Shown here one piece after another: positions 26,850-32,613 of a DNA stretch of 64,000 nucleotides (position 1 is its first letter; the number at the start of each line of letters is the position of its first letter). Source of the stretch: Cladopsammia gracilis (taxonomy: Eukaryota; Cnidaria; Anthozoa; Scleractinia; Dendrophylliidae). Under the pieces are notes generated by a model. It saw only the letters and a program-made list of their open reading frames with translations, searched no databases and was not told the DNA's origin. A program made the position numbers and the translations under genes. The stretch covers positions 437,501 through 501,500 of the forward strand of contig JAJGOT010000202.1 of assembly GCA_022457155.1 (NCBI GenBank), read 5' to 3'.

Positions 26850-29800
26850 TTATATATATATATTGCAAAAGGTAGAAGCAAATTCTACTTTTTACAACAA
26901 AGTATGCACATTTTACCACTCACTGTTCATGCAAGGTTCCACCTTACTGCCACTATTAAGCCAATAATTTCCTGCCAAATCCTGTACTGAATTGATAATA
27001 TTATTAAACATGGTGGCAGTCAAGTAAATTTGAAGTTCTTATGTTTGAAACCCTTCAAACAAAATAATTCTTTTGTGCAAAATTGTTTAAAATGATGAAA
27101 AGTTTTATGATATTTTAGCATAAAATAAATGTTAATGTTAGCAAGCAACAATCATTAAACCCACAAAAATCCAGCATCCATTTCCATTTCATTTGTTCCA
27201 TATTTGGACTATGTCAATGATATGTGACATGTAAAATGAGTGATTGTTTGTCCGTCGCAACAAGTTGAAACCCTCCCTCCCTCCCACTTTTTTCTTGTGG
27301 TAGACAGATTCATAATTGCATTGTTTTCACATTTGGATATATGATATACTGTTGTATTTCCGTTCACCTATGATATTGACAGATATAGCCTAAGTTTGTA
27401 ACTAGCATTAAAGTAAGGGTGGGGAATTACTGCCTGTGGTACCCCTTCAGCCCTGTGCTGAACCCCTGTCAATGAGGGGACACATGTTATTCTGGACTGG
27501 GTTAACTTGTCCCCAGTACATTATGCCAGCAATAATGTCCCCCTTGCAGTACAGGCATGAGGCCCCCCTCGGAATGGCACCATGTGCGGAGACCCCTCAT
27601 CATGTGGTTGATCCGGTTGGTGGGTTTATCCAAGCCTCGCCGGTATATTCCCTGCTCAATTTGGCCCACCATTTTGTATAAATTGTTGTCCTTCATTGCA
27701 TGCATTAACATTAAAGTGCCCATAACCTAATTCTTTTATTTTTTAATCTGAAACTAGACATTACTACAAGAACTTCCGTGAAAAAATTTTGTGATTAAAT
27801 TAAAACACATTTTTTTTTAGATTTTTTTAAAACGCTCAAATCTGCCACCATTTTGGCACACCATTTGCATTAGTCTCCTCTCGGTCCCTCTCGGTTAACA
27901 AAGGATCCGTGACGTAGATTAAGGAACATGTGACTTCAAACAAAGGAACAAGTAACTTCAAACAAAGGAATTGTGATGTAGATTAAGGAACATGTGAGCC
28001 CGTTGGCCTTCTTAACAGCGGGACGGGTATACCGCAAAAAAAAGGGATTTTGAAGATTTGAAATATTCATAAAAAAAGTCTTGTTTTGTGCAAAACGCAA
28101 AATTGTTTCGCAGAGGTTCCTTGTGTGACGTTTACATTCAGATGAGAAAATAAAAAATTAAACGTTATGGGCACTTTAACAATGTCTATTTACAGTGTGG
28201 CGCCCAAAAGTGTGACCACTTTTAATTAATTCGCATTCTTACGTGCCGATTATCCAATCATGTGAGAGCACTTTTAATTCGCATTCTTTTGTGCCGATTA
28301 TCCAATCAGAAGGCGAAGATAGTTACAGTCAACCGCAAGAACAAAATCAAGGCAACATGTTACGAAGGCAAAATTGCTCTTGTGGGGTTAAAGGTGAAGG
28401 GTAGGGTTAGGGTTAGGGTTAGGGTTAGTTACTGTGTAACTCCGCGCGATCTCGGCGGAGTTACAACCCCTGAATTACCATAACACTCGGTGTTTCGCTA
28501 TTCCAAAACAATGTTCTTCAAATCCTGCGTCAAATAAAAAGAAACTTTTCTCTTTCATTGAGGACCATGCTGTTACAGCAAGCTAGGAAGTTTTTGCAAA
28601 ATGCCCATTTGCGACCAGATCTCACATCTTTGAAAAGCTATCCACAAACACAACTCCACACCTGATGCTTCGCCAGGTTTCACAGACGTGATTTCACAGA
28701 CGTGATGTTCGGAAGTTACAAATACTATCTGTCATGACTAAAAACAAAATTTATAAACCCTCTGAAAACTGCGAACTTGATGATTTCAAAAACTGTTGCC
28801 AAATTAGTAGAATCAGCAGAATCAGATTCTCAGGAAATGCCCTGAACTTGTTATTTCGCTCGTGCTGAGTTGGAATAGGTTTGTACGTAACAATAATCCA
28901 CCACTGAGACTCACCGAATATCGACTAGCCTGGGTACACTGAGGTAAGGTTTGTATTTCGTTTAGGGATTTTGTTCAGGGAAAAAAATCACTTTATATTT
29001 TCAGCGCCAATTTGTAGTTGCTGCGGTGACCCGCATCTGTCAGCACGTTCAATTTGTCACTTCTATAAACGGCCGTAAAAATATAAACAAAAGCCTCATA
29101 ATATAAATTTCATGTGGAAATGAGCAAAGACATCGTTATATCGGCTGTAGGACTTACTTTATTCAGCTTTATCGTCGACCATCTGATCTGAGCAGTGGCA
29201 TGACATTCGCGGTGAGCGGATGTCGAAGCGCACGATTTTACCGCAACAATTCCCATTTAGGAGTTACAAATTTAGTCTAGCGTAGAATTTCAAAGTTAGA
29301 AACAGAAAACTTGACTTGAAAAATCGTTGAAGGTAAAGGCCCTGAATATGTGTTCTTCCCGCATCATCGCTTGTTCATTTGAGTTGTTTTGGTTCAATCT
29401 TCTTCAGCTTCTGAATTCTTATTGGCTATTGCACGAAAGAATGCGCATAAATTAAAAGTGCTATCATTTGGTTGGATAATTGAACGAAAGAATGCGAATT
29501 ATTTAAAAGTGGTCACACTTTTGGGCGCCGCACTGTAATCGCAGTAAAGTCCTTTGTCAGCAAAAAGTACAAAACAGTACTGTGCAACTTACATGAAAAT
29601 TTATTGCATGCACAATATCAAGCTGCAACATGCAATACAATATTACTGCAAAACATGCTGAACGAAAATATTGCCGTTATTACTTCACCTTACAGTAATG
29701 GTGCATGCATGCAATGATGCATGCACACTGATGGTCAATCTTTTGATTGGCCATGCGTTATTTGGTTAATTAGCCACATTTCTTTACTGTGCAAGCTTAA

Positions 29801-30191
29801 ATAAGGAAATCAGTACCTCACCTACTGTATATCATAACTGAAAATTTAAATAATAATGTGGTTTTACTGCGATTAAAGCTTATGAAGATTGGCAGTGTTT
29901 ATAAACTTATGTTTATTAAATGTACTTAATCATCTGTGCTTTCATTGTATTTATGTACGGTCCAATAGTACTATTATTGTTCTCCTCAAGAAACATATTA
30001 TTTTACTAAAGATCTAGTAGTCACTGAAAATAACACTTCATACAAGCTTCAGTGTTTTACATCAACTCCAAACTTTCAAGAAAACAATTATGGCGGTCGA
30101 CAGCAAACTGTTAGTTGGCATTTATGATCATATGCCATATAAAATGGTAAAAACTTACCGCTTTTGCGGCCTTGACATTTCCTTTCTTCAT
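942..30191 (-). CDS. DNAI1: Axonemal dynein intermediate chain 1 (27 exons, C-terminus off window)
   Basis: WD-repeat intermediate chain of the outer dynein arm, which holds the heavy chains on the doublet microtubules of motile cilia. Coding exons from the ATG: 30159-30191, 26098-26178, 25304-25354, 23755-23883, 22666-22727, 22420-22484, 21698-21727, 17143-17207, 15064-15189, 14920-14979, 13978-14019, 13750-13839, 13061-13145, 12829-12946, 12406-12449, 12111-12177, 11877-11962, 11263-11363, 10701-10790, 9092-9176, 8339-8392, 8147-8214, 7439-7545, 6828-6927, 5939-5993, 1957-2035, 942-999. All junctions are GT/AG and phases agree, giving 677 codons. Residues 1-306 are a charged N-terminal region with [14 protein letters not shown] (235-248) and [17 protein letters not shown] (from 290). 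The WD repeats follow from about 307, with [30 protein letters not shown] and [10 protein letters not shown], to LKLSPNLRK. Human DNAI1 is about 699 residues, so only a short tail is missing, left of position 1. The segment order and blocks match DNAI1 rather than DNAI2. Confidence 0.95.
1329..1500. repeat. TGCAAC/GTTGCA-rich intronic element
   Basis: Dense in TGCAAC and GTTGCA-like hexamers on both strands (GCTGCAACG, CTTGCAACAC, TTGCAACAG, GTGCAACAAA). Similar clusters occur at 11520-11830, 12640-12775 and 35385-35535. Confidence 0.5.
1614..1864. mobile_element. Foldback MITE with about 70-bp terminal inverted repeats
   Basis: The ends are inverted copies: left AGACTACGAACAGTCCCTCT, right reverse complement AGACTACGAGCAGTCCCTCT, continuing through the GTCGAGC and TTGGCGAGC segments. 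TA dinucleotides flank both ends. It is GC-rich compared with its surroundings and has no transposase. It interrupts an older CGTTGTAGAGATG-type repeat. Confidence 0.75.
2977..3097. mobile_element. Near-perfect palindromic MITE, TA flanked
   Basis: Two arms of about 49 bp (GGCCCAGTTCAAACGTCGAA and onward to ATGCAAAT) are inverted copies around a loop of about 23 bp; TA sits directly outside each end. Arm identity is almost complete, which suggests a recent insertion. Confidence 0.85.
3880..4040. repeat. Degenerate copy of the 106-bp tandem repeat family
   Basis: Shares CCACCTTGTACA, GATTTCATCCA, AAAGTTAGAA and CCACAGGTACTGCT with the array at 8625-9055, but is diverged. Confidence 0.6.
4337..5293 (-). 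CDS. Intronless rhodopsin-class (class A) G-protein-coupled receptor
   Basis: Single-exon ORF of 318 residues for a seven-helix plasma-membrane receptor. Hallmarks in order: GN in helix 1 (21-22), LASLAMSD with the helix-2 Asp at 50, Cys77 at the top of helix 3 with its partner Cys156 in loop 2, DRY at 101-103, Trp129 in helix 4, Pro181 in helix 5, CHFP (246-249) in helix 6 where most family members have CWxP, and NPIIY (284-288) followed by RKREF for helix 8. The long third loop (about 200-235) is Ser/Gln-rich. Helix 3 has no obvious aminergic Asp and helix 7 has no retinal Lys in the NPIIY region, so neither an amine receptor nor an opsin is indicated; the ligand is unknown. The N-terminus before helix 1 is only about 10 residues. 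The gene lies entirely in the DNAI1 intron 2036-5938, on the same strand. Intronless receptors of this type are numerous in cnidarians. Confidence 0.93.
   Translation of the reverse strand: MAVPQVIAAFHALYEMIGLPGNLLVIVTIVLERRFHVMRYILLASLAMSDFLFLILVNSFRIASIGHEKWLYGQTMCYFNAFFARFFYCNTVLHLIAVSYDRYKAIVKSPLTYNGMVTKSRMVFVNLIWVPSFLLSIGPFFGVGGKYVYKPGLLFCQQGWLAEGGSSRWNTIIAITSYTVPFVIIVFLNWSVYKVARVQANAIDVQVGSLDGSESHSQQQEMLSRSRSEQRAAVDVSIIIAAFLLCHFPSYIIGFLRQFVKSIKVPTELVLVTACIFIVSSLCNPIIYSIRKREFRSGVKNVFRRIGFCESTNNIEIM
5294..5938. other. Upstream flank of the nested GPCR, no gene seen
   Basis: AT-rich DNAI1 intron sequence between the GPCR start and the next DNAI1 exon; it must hold the GPCR promoter if that gene has its own. 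No clear TATA box was chosen. Confidence 0.4.
7215..7375. repeat. Single copy of the 106-bp repeat family
   Basis: Contains TTAGGATTTCATC, GTAAGAACCACCTT, AATAAACAGTACCACAGGAA and AGCTTTCATTTGAA in the order found in the main array. Confidence 0.75.
7690..7937 (+). mobile_element. MITE-like repeat family A, copy 1
   Basis: About 245 bp containing ACCAATCAGAGCTCGAAGCA, GGCGGCGCCAAGCGCGGG and GTCACGATTGGTTTTGG. Closely related copies are at 10465-10655, 41465-41700 (opposite strand) and 53935-54866 (opposite strand, split), with fragments near 11440-11525, 12010-12070 and 36475-36545. The ends pair weakly (TTTTCAATTGAGTATC-like). No coding capacity. Confidence 0.7.
7992..8013. repeat. Poly-G run (22 G)
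   Basis: Uninterrupted run of G in a DNAI1 intron; unstable and possibly G-quadruplex forming. Confidence 0.95.
8535..9056. repeat. 106-bp tandem array (about four full copies plus degenerate start)
   Basis: The spacing of TTCATTTGAATGGTCACACT is exactly 106 bp (8735, 8841, 8947). The unit includes GGATTTCATCCACAGACTCA, AAAGTTAGAACCACCTTGTA and AATAAACAGCACCACAGGAA. The last three copies are nearly identical, pointing to recent amplification. The array ends just before DNAI1 exon 9092-9176. Confidence 0.95.
9251..9336. repeat. Imperfect palindrome around ATATCCGCGCG
   Basis: TAATACGCGCGGATATTTTA at the left pairs with TAAAATATCCGCGCGCATTA at the right; probably a MITE remnant. Confidence 0.65.
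9477..9754. repeat. 46-bp minisatellite, six copies
   Basis: Unit reads CTGTTCCTAACCTGTCAAAC then CGGTATACTACAGTGTAACC and TTCG; ACAGTGTAA recurs every 46 bp. Copies differ by only one or two bases, so the array is young. Confidence 0.95.
10214..10272. repeat. (TTG)n microsatellite
   Basis: About 19 uninterrupted TTG triplets in a DNAI1 intron. The poly-Cys, poly-Gln and poly-Asn frames through it are not genes. Confidence 0.97.
10465..10655 (+). mobile_element. MITE-like repeat family A, copy 2
   Basis: Matches copy 1 (7690-7937) over AATCCAATGAACCAATCAGA, GCGGGAAAACGCGTGCGAGC and GAAAGTGGCGCGAGATTTTT. Confidence 0.75.
11520..11830. repeat. TGCAAC/GTTGCA-rich intronic element
   Basis: More than a dozen TTGCAAC, CGTTGC and GTTGCA hexamers on both strands between DNAI1 exons 11263-11363 and 11877-11962. 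The ends (CTTGCAACGGCGGTG and TGTGTAACACCGTC) pair partly, consistent with an inverted-repeat element. Confidence 0.55.
12640..12775. repeat. TGCAAC-rich element with internal hairpin
   Basis: CAACAGTTGCAAAAGTAGAA and TTCTACTTTTGCGACGTTGC form a hairpin around TCGAG. It belongs to the same compositional class as 11520-11830. Confidence 0.5.
13204..13243. repeat. 40-bp perfect palindrome with poly-G/poly-C centre
   Basis: ATAGTAGTGTAGGGGG is mirrored as CCCCCTACACTACTAT around GGGGCCCT. It is either a hairpin element or an assembly fold-back. Confidence 0.75.
13636..13687. repeat. G-rich polypurine tract
   Basis: About 50 bp of GGGGGAGG-type repeats, able to form G-quadruplex or triplex DNA. 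Confidence 0.85.
15190..17142. other. DNAI1 intron; hairpin at 15942-16003 and a LINE tail
   Basis: AT-rich. Holds a hairpin at about 15942-16003 (ATTCAACATGGAGTTGTGTA against the inverted TACAACTTCATGCTGAAT) and the LINE fragment at 16263-16445. No exon is needed here: the flanking exons join in frame. Confidence 0.6.
16263..16445 (-). mobile_element. 5'-truncated non-LTR retrotransposon (reverse transcriptase C-terminus)
   Basis: The minus-strand frame ends in FFPR-type RT tail motifs: [20 protein letters not shown], then LPDDVV and [12 protein letters not shown] before the stop. This C-terminal signature is common in CR1/L2-like and related LINE reverse transcriptases. Only about 60 codons remain, as expected of a 5'-truncated insertion. 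Confidence 0.75.
17244..18581 (-). mobile_element. Decayed DDE (Tc1/mariner-IS630-like) transposon with long inverted repeats
   Basis: Arms of about 340 bp run inward from TACACC and mirror each other (TTTGCTGTTCATTACGGC, then GCATTCATTTGC, GACCGCTGTAAA). Between them a minus-strand frame reads [19 protein letters not shown] (about 17955-18015), the C-terminal catalytic block of DDE_3-type transposases, followed by a divergent tail. Only that block is left. The flanks can be read as TA or as TTAG duplications. It lies in the DNAI1 intron between exons 17143-17207 and 21698-21727. Confidence 0.8.
19239..19538. mobile_element. MITE with about 30-bp terminal repeats, interrupted by a second MITE
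   Basis: Left end GGATTCACGAAGCCCTCCTA, right end reverse complement TGATTCACAAAGCCCTCCTA. A central hairpin (TTGTTTCTTAACAATGG, inverted at ACAATAGGCTATTGTTAAGA) is retained. The element is split near its left end by the insertion at 19269-19420. Confidence 0.7.
19269..19420. mobile_element. MITE family B (GGCCCAxTATCACCC ends), inner copy
   Basis: Ends AAAGGCCCAGTATCACCC and TGGGTGATACTG are inverted. The interior (AATTTAACGCAGTCGAAAAT, GAGCCAATCATGAGCGAGCT) matches 38667-38807. Confidence 0.75.
20321..20337. repeat. Poly-G run (17 G)
   Basis: Uninterrupted G run in a DNAI1 intron. Confidence 0.95.
22845..22985. mobile_element. Foldback element family C, copy 1
   Basis: The left side TTCCAATTTTTCTTTGGTTC is mirrored at the right as GAAAAATTTGAACC, with an inner inverted pair CCTTTGTCTCA/TCAGACAAAGG. 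A related copy is at 26690-26806. Confidence 0.6.
23884..25303. other. DNAI1 intron, low-complexity tracts only
   Basis: Pyrimidine-rich (TTTC)n around 23960-24010, a GC-richer segment at 24360-24600 with an (AT)n stretch. No further exon is required by frame. No gene recognised. Confidence 0.5.
25876..25997. repeat. Two poly-C runs
   Basis: C runs at 25876-25887 and 25978-25997 in a DNAI1 intron, close to exon 26098-26178. The poly-Gly frame through them is not a gene. Confidence 0.9.
26327..26617 (-). mobile_element. tRNA-derived SINE
   Basis: On the minus strand the element begins GGCGGCATGGTGGTGTAGTG, GTTAGCGCGTCGGACTTTCA, with A-box and B-box (GGTTCGAAGCC) in tRNA spacing. It goes on through TGCGATGGACTAGCATCCCA, a conserved body sequence I associate with invertebrate SINEs, and ends near TGGGTGCGCGACTTT. 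Confidence 0.8.
26690..26806. mobile_element. Foldback element family C, copy 2
   Basis: Same core as 22845-22985 (CAAATTTTTCTTTGGTTTAA, CCTTTGTCTCAG and its inverted TGACACAAAGG). It is followed directly by an (AT)n run at 26807-26860. Confidence 0.6.
26807..26860. repeat. (AT)n microsatellite
   Basis: About 20 TA dinucleotides broken once by AAAATTTT. Confidence 0.95.
27711..28179. mobile_element. MITE with TTAAAGTGCCCATAAC ends
   Basis: TTAAAGTGCCCATAAC at the left is exactly mirrored by GTTATGGGCACTTTAA at the right. The interior has short duplications (GATTAAGGAACATGTGA twice, CTTCAAACAAAGGAA twice). No ORF. Confidence 0.8.
28193..29535. mobile_element. 1.34-kb non-autonomous DNA transposon, CAGTG ends, TA duplication
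   Basis: Left CAGTGTGGCGCCCAAAAGTG and right reverse complement CAGTGCGGCGCCCAAAAGTG extend as TIRs of about 70 bp (TGACCACTTTTAA, ATTCGCATTCTT, ATTATCCAA). TA flanks both ends, and CAGTG termini with TA duplications fit the Tc1/mariner superfamily. No transposase remains. Contains a short telomere-like tract at 28402-28428. Confidence 0.82.
28402..28428 (+). repeat. Interstitial telomere-like repeat (TTAGGG about 4)
   Basis: Four consecutive TAGGGT hexamers, the metazoan telomere unit, lie inside the non-autonomous transposon 28193-29535. Confidence 0.9.
29540..30158. other. Rest of DNAI1 intron 1, no gene seen
   Basis: AT-rich with several ATGCATGCA repeats around 29700-29725; no feature supported. 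Confidence 0.4.
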
Positions 30192-30359
30192 TTCTTCGCT
30201 AAAATCCAACCAAGCGCCCTTTTTTATCCTTCAAACTGCAGAAAAAGACACCACAAAGTACAAATCCGCAAAGCTCTCTCCAAAGCTTGAAAAGTTCGTG
30301 TTACCCTGGTAACAGGCCTGGCTACTAAGCTCAGACACGGTTACAAAGCCACAACAAAT
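30192..30359. promoter_or_regulatory. Bidirectional promoter between DNAI1 and the acidic-protein gene
   Basis: Only 168 bp separate the two divergent start codons, so the 5' UTRs and both core promoters must lie here, unless there is an upstream non-coding exon. No TATA box is evident on either strand. The X-box described separately sits inside it. Confidence 0.75.
30300..30313. promoter_or_regulatory. RFX-type X-box (GTTACCCTGGTAAC)
   Basis: The 14-mer GTTACCCTGGTAAC fits the X-box consensus GTNRCC-N(0-3)-RGYAAC bound by RFX factors at ciliary gene promoters; both half-sites are complete and the site is nearly palindromic. It lies about 108 bp upstream of the DNAI1 ATG and 46 bp upstream of the ATG of the divergent gene, within the usual range for ciliary X-boxes. 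Confidence 0.8.
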
Positions 30360-30827
30360 ATGGCGGCCAAAGACTCGGAGAGTGATGAAGATTTTTCTGC
30401 GGCAAAGAAGGAATCATTAACAGATCCAAAAGGCCAACCATCCACGAATAAAAATCCCAAAGAACAATGGAAAAGGAACTTTTGCTTCTTGTCGTACGGA
30501 AATTTTTTGCTTCAAACAAGATTAGTTCTTGAGGGACAAAAGGCCAAAGACAGCTGTTCTCCGACGCAAAGTAGAACAGCAGAAGATAGCGAAAACTACG
30601 GTGATTATGCAGATGATAAAGGATATTTGCAGGGTGAGATTTACGGAGAACTGGAAAGTGATGAAGAAATTGGTTTTGAAGGTGACTTGGCTCAGGAATT
30701 GAATCTTATGCCCGCAGACAATGTGACCAACAATAAGAGAATTTTGCAAAGTGCTGACCCGGAGATTCTTGTTGTCCCCAATGCGCGATTTGTTCGAGAA
30801 ATAACAGATGAAAACTCAAATAACTAA
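30360..30827 (+). CDS. Uncharacterised acidic 155-residue protein, divergent from DNAI1
   Basis: Single-exon ORF with a good start context (AAATATGGCG), 168 bp from the DNAI1 start codon on the opposite strand. The product is hydrophilic and acidic: SESDEDF near the N-terminus (6-12), one hydrophobic stretch around FCFLSYGNFLLQTRLVLEG (about 41-59), an acidic centre (DSENYGDYADD, ELESDEEIGFEGD) and a more ordinary C-terminus (ILVVPNARFVREI). There is no signal peptide, no membrane helix long enough to be convincing and no catalytic motif that I recognise. It shares a short promoter carrying an RFX X-box with a ciliary dynein gene, so a role in cilia is possible, but that is inference from position only. 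I recall that vertebrate DNAI1 also has a head-to-head neighbour (FAM219A); I see no convincing similarity to it by eye. Confidence 0.7.
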   Translation: MAAKDSESDEDFSAAKKESLTDPKGQPSTNKNPKEQWKRNFCFLSYGNFLLQTRLVLEGQKAKDSCSPTQSRTAEDSENYGDYADDKGYLQGEIYGELESDEEIGFEGDLAQELNLMPADNVTNNKRILQSADPEILVVPNARFVREITDENSNN

Positions 30828-31272
30828 CTGTTTAGTATGTTTAATAACACTTTGTTATATTTTTCATATCTTGTGCATAAACTACCTCTCACTGAATCTT
30901 TATTTAATTATAAAACTTGAAATTATTAATAATTGGCCAGGTGACTTGCTTTAATAGTAGTTTTTTTAACCGTTTTATAGACAAAATACATGAAGCACAA
31001 AGTAAAGATGCCCTTCATTGAAGCCGTTTCAAGCTATTGAACCATTTGGCTGCTAGCCGCGCCTTTCTGACTTTTCAAGCAGTTGAATAGCCTGCGTTCA
31101 AATGAAATAGGAGACATCTGCACACAGTCTAGAAGTTGAACTAATTACTGATAAAGCAATGAGGGTCACACAGGGAGTAAGGGGCAGTCTGCAAGGGAAT
31201 GAGCCACCTCCCTCTTGGCCTCTGTTCTCTCTTCAGCATCACCTCTAGCCTCTAACCTCTAGCTATCTTCAA

Positions 31273-31434
31273 ACCACTGTGGGAAATAAAAAGTTATTTC
31301 AAGACGATTCAAATCATGCAGTGAAACCTTTGAAATTAAAATTTCCCATGAAAAAATGTGTTTCATTTTAATTTAACTCTTTTCTTTTAAAAATATTCCA
31401 ATCCAAAAATATTTAAACTCGTCCAACAATTCTT
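31273..31434 (+). repeat. Direct duplication upstream of FARS2, copy 1
   Basis: AACCACTGTGGGAAATAAAA, TTCAAATCATGCAGTGAAAC and AAATATTTAAACTCGTCCAA are repeated at 32312-32466. Confidence 0.75.
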
Positions 31435-31991
31435 GGCTTTCACATGACGTCATAAAAATTAAAAAATCTAAAGAAAACGTCCTACAAAACTGTTTCTAAC
31501 ATGGTATGTGGATACCAGTGTTATAATCTTTCACAAAAAGTTTTAGGTTTTAACGATGTTTTGCTTCCGATTTACAAAGGTTTTAAATGCGTCACGCAAT
31601 GCGTCACGCTATTTCAGATAAGCCGCGAAAATAAACAAAATTGAATCAGCTGAAAGTTATTGTTTGCATTATAAGTGCTTATAAGCCAAGTTTATTGAGC
31701 TTATAGCAAATACAGTATTTTTGGATGTGATTTTTGGTGTAATTAAGACTTTGAATTTTTAGCCGCCATCTTTGTGCCCCTCTCAGGGGCACAAAGATGG
31801 CCGCTCCATACATTTCTTACTAAAAATATCTAACACTCGTTCGCCTATAACTCTTGAACGAAATGCTTTTGAGCTTCAAAATTTGGCCAAGATGTGTAGT
31901 TTTAAACTCTCTACAATTCCATAAACATTTTGGATTCAAAATCTATTTTTTAATGCTTCTGAATTTTGATATGACGTAAGTGAAAGCCAAG
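31432..31991. mobile_element. MITE with CTTGGCTTTCAC ends and AATT duplication
   Basis: CTTGGCTTTCACATGACGTC is mirrored by ATGACGTAAGTGAAAGCCAA at the right. AATT lies directly outside both ends. A hairpin (GCCATCTTTGTGCCCCTC) occurs at about 31762-31803. No ORF. Confidence 0.75.
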
Positions 31992-32311
31992 AATTGCATC
32001 ATCTTTTGTTGATGCAGTAAATGTAGGAGGGAGGGGGTGGGGCGTAGGGTGGAAGTTTGGATGACCGTGGATGGATTGAATTCATCATTTTGCTTTGATA
32101 TCTAGAAACAAGGCAGACCATATCATACTCTCCTATACAGTGGGTTGTCATCCCGGAGTGAGGAGGGATACTCTGTATATTTTTGGGTGGCAGTGTGCTG
32201 CTGGGACTTTGAAACCCTTACCCTATACCAGACCTCATTTGGCTGCATTTTGAAACTCTGTTCTAGACTGGACACCAAAAATCCTATCCAAGACTCACTT
32301 TTTTTTCAGAA

Positions 32312-32466
32312 ACCACTGTGTGAAATGAAAAGGTTATTTCAAGGAGATTCAAATCATGCAGTGAAACCTTTGAAATTAAAATTCCCCATAAAAAAATGTG
32401 TTTATTTTTAATTTTACTCTTTAAAAACATTCCAATCCAAAAATATTTAAACTAGTCCAACAATAT
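32312..32466 (+). repeat. Direct duplication upstream of FARS2, copy 2
   Basis: Second copy of the segment at 31273-31434, about 90% alike by eye; it ends 148 bp before the FARS2 start codon. Confidence 0.75.
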
Positions 32467-32613
32467 ATTTTTACTTACCTCTTCCAACTCACCCCACTAC
32501 CCCAAGAAATAACATTTTGACACCCCTCGGTGAAAACGGTCAGCAGTAACTCTCGCAAGAGTATTTCTCTGGCTCGAGAATTTGTACCTTGCTTCGAGTT
32601 TTGAGCTTCAAAA

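Noticed and set aside
27436..27723. GC-richer segment with open frames on both strands (81 and 73 codons)
   Set aside because: Looks like an old repeat or retroelement piece; no recognised protein motif in either frame.
30360..30827. Calling this gene FAM219A from its position beside DNAI1
   Set aside because: Only gene order as recalled from vertebrates suggests it; I could not see matching sequence blocks.
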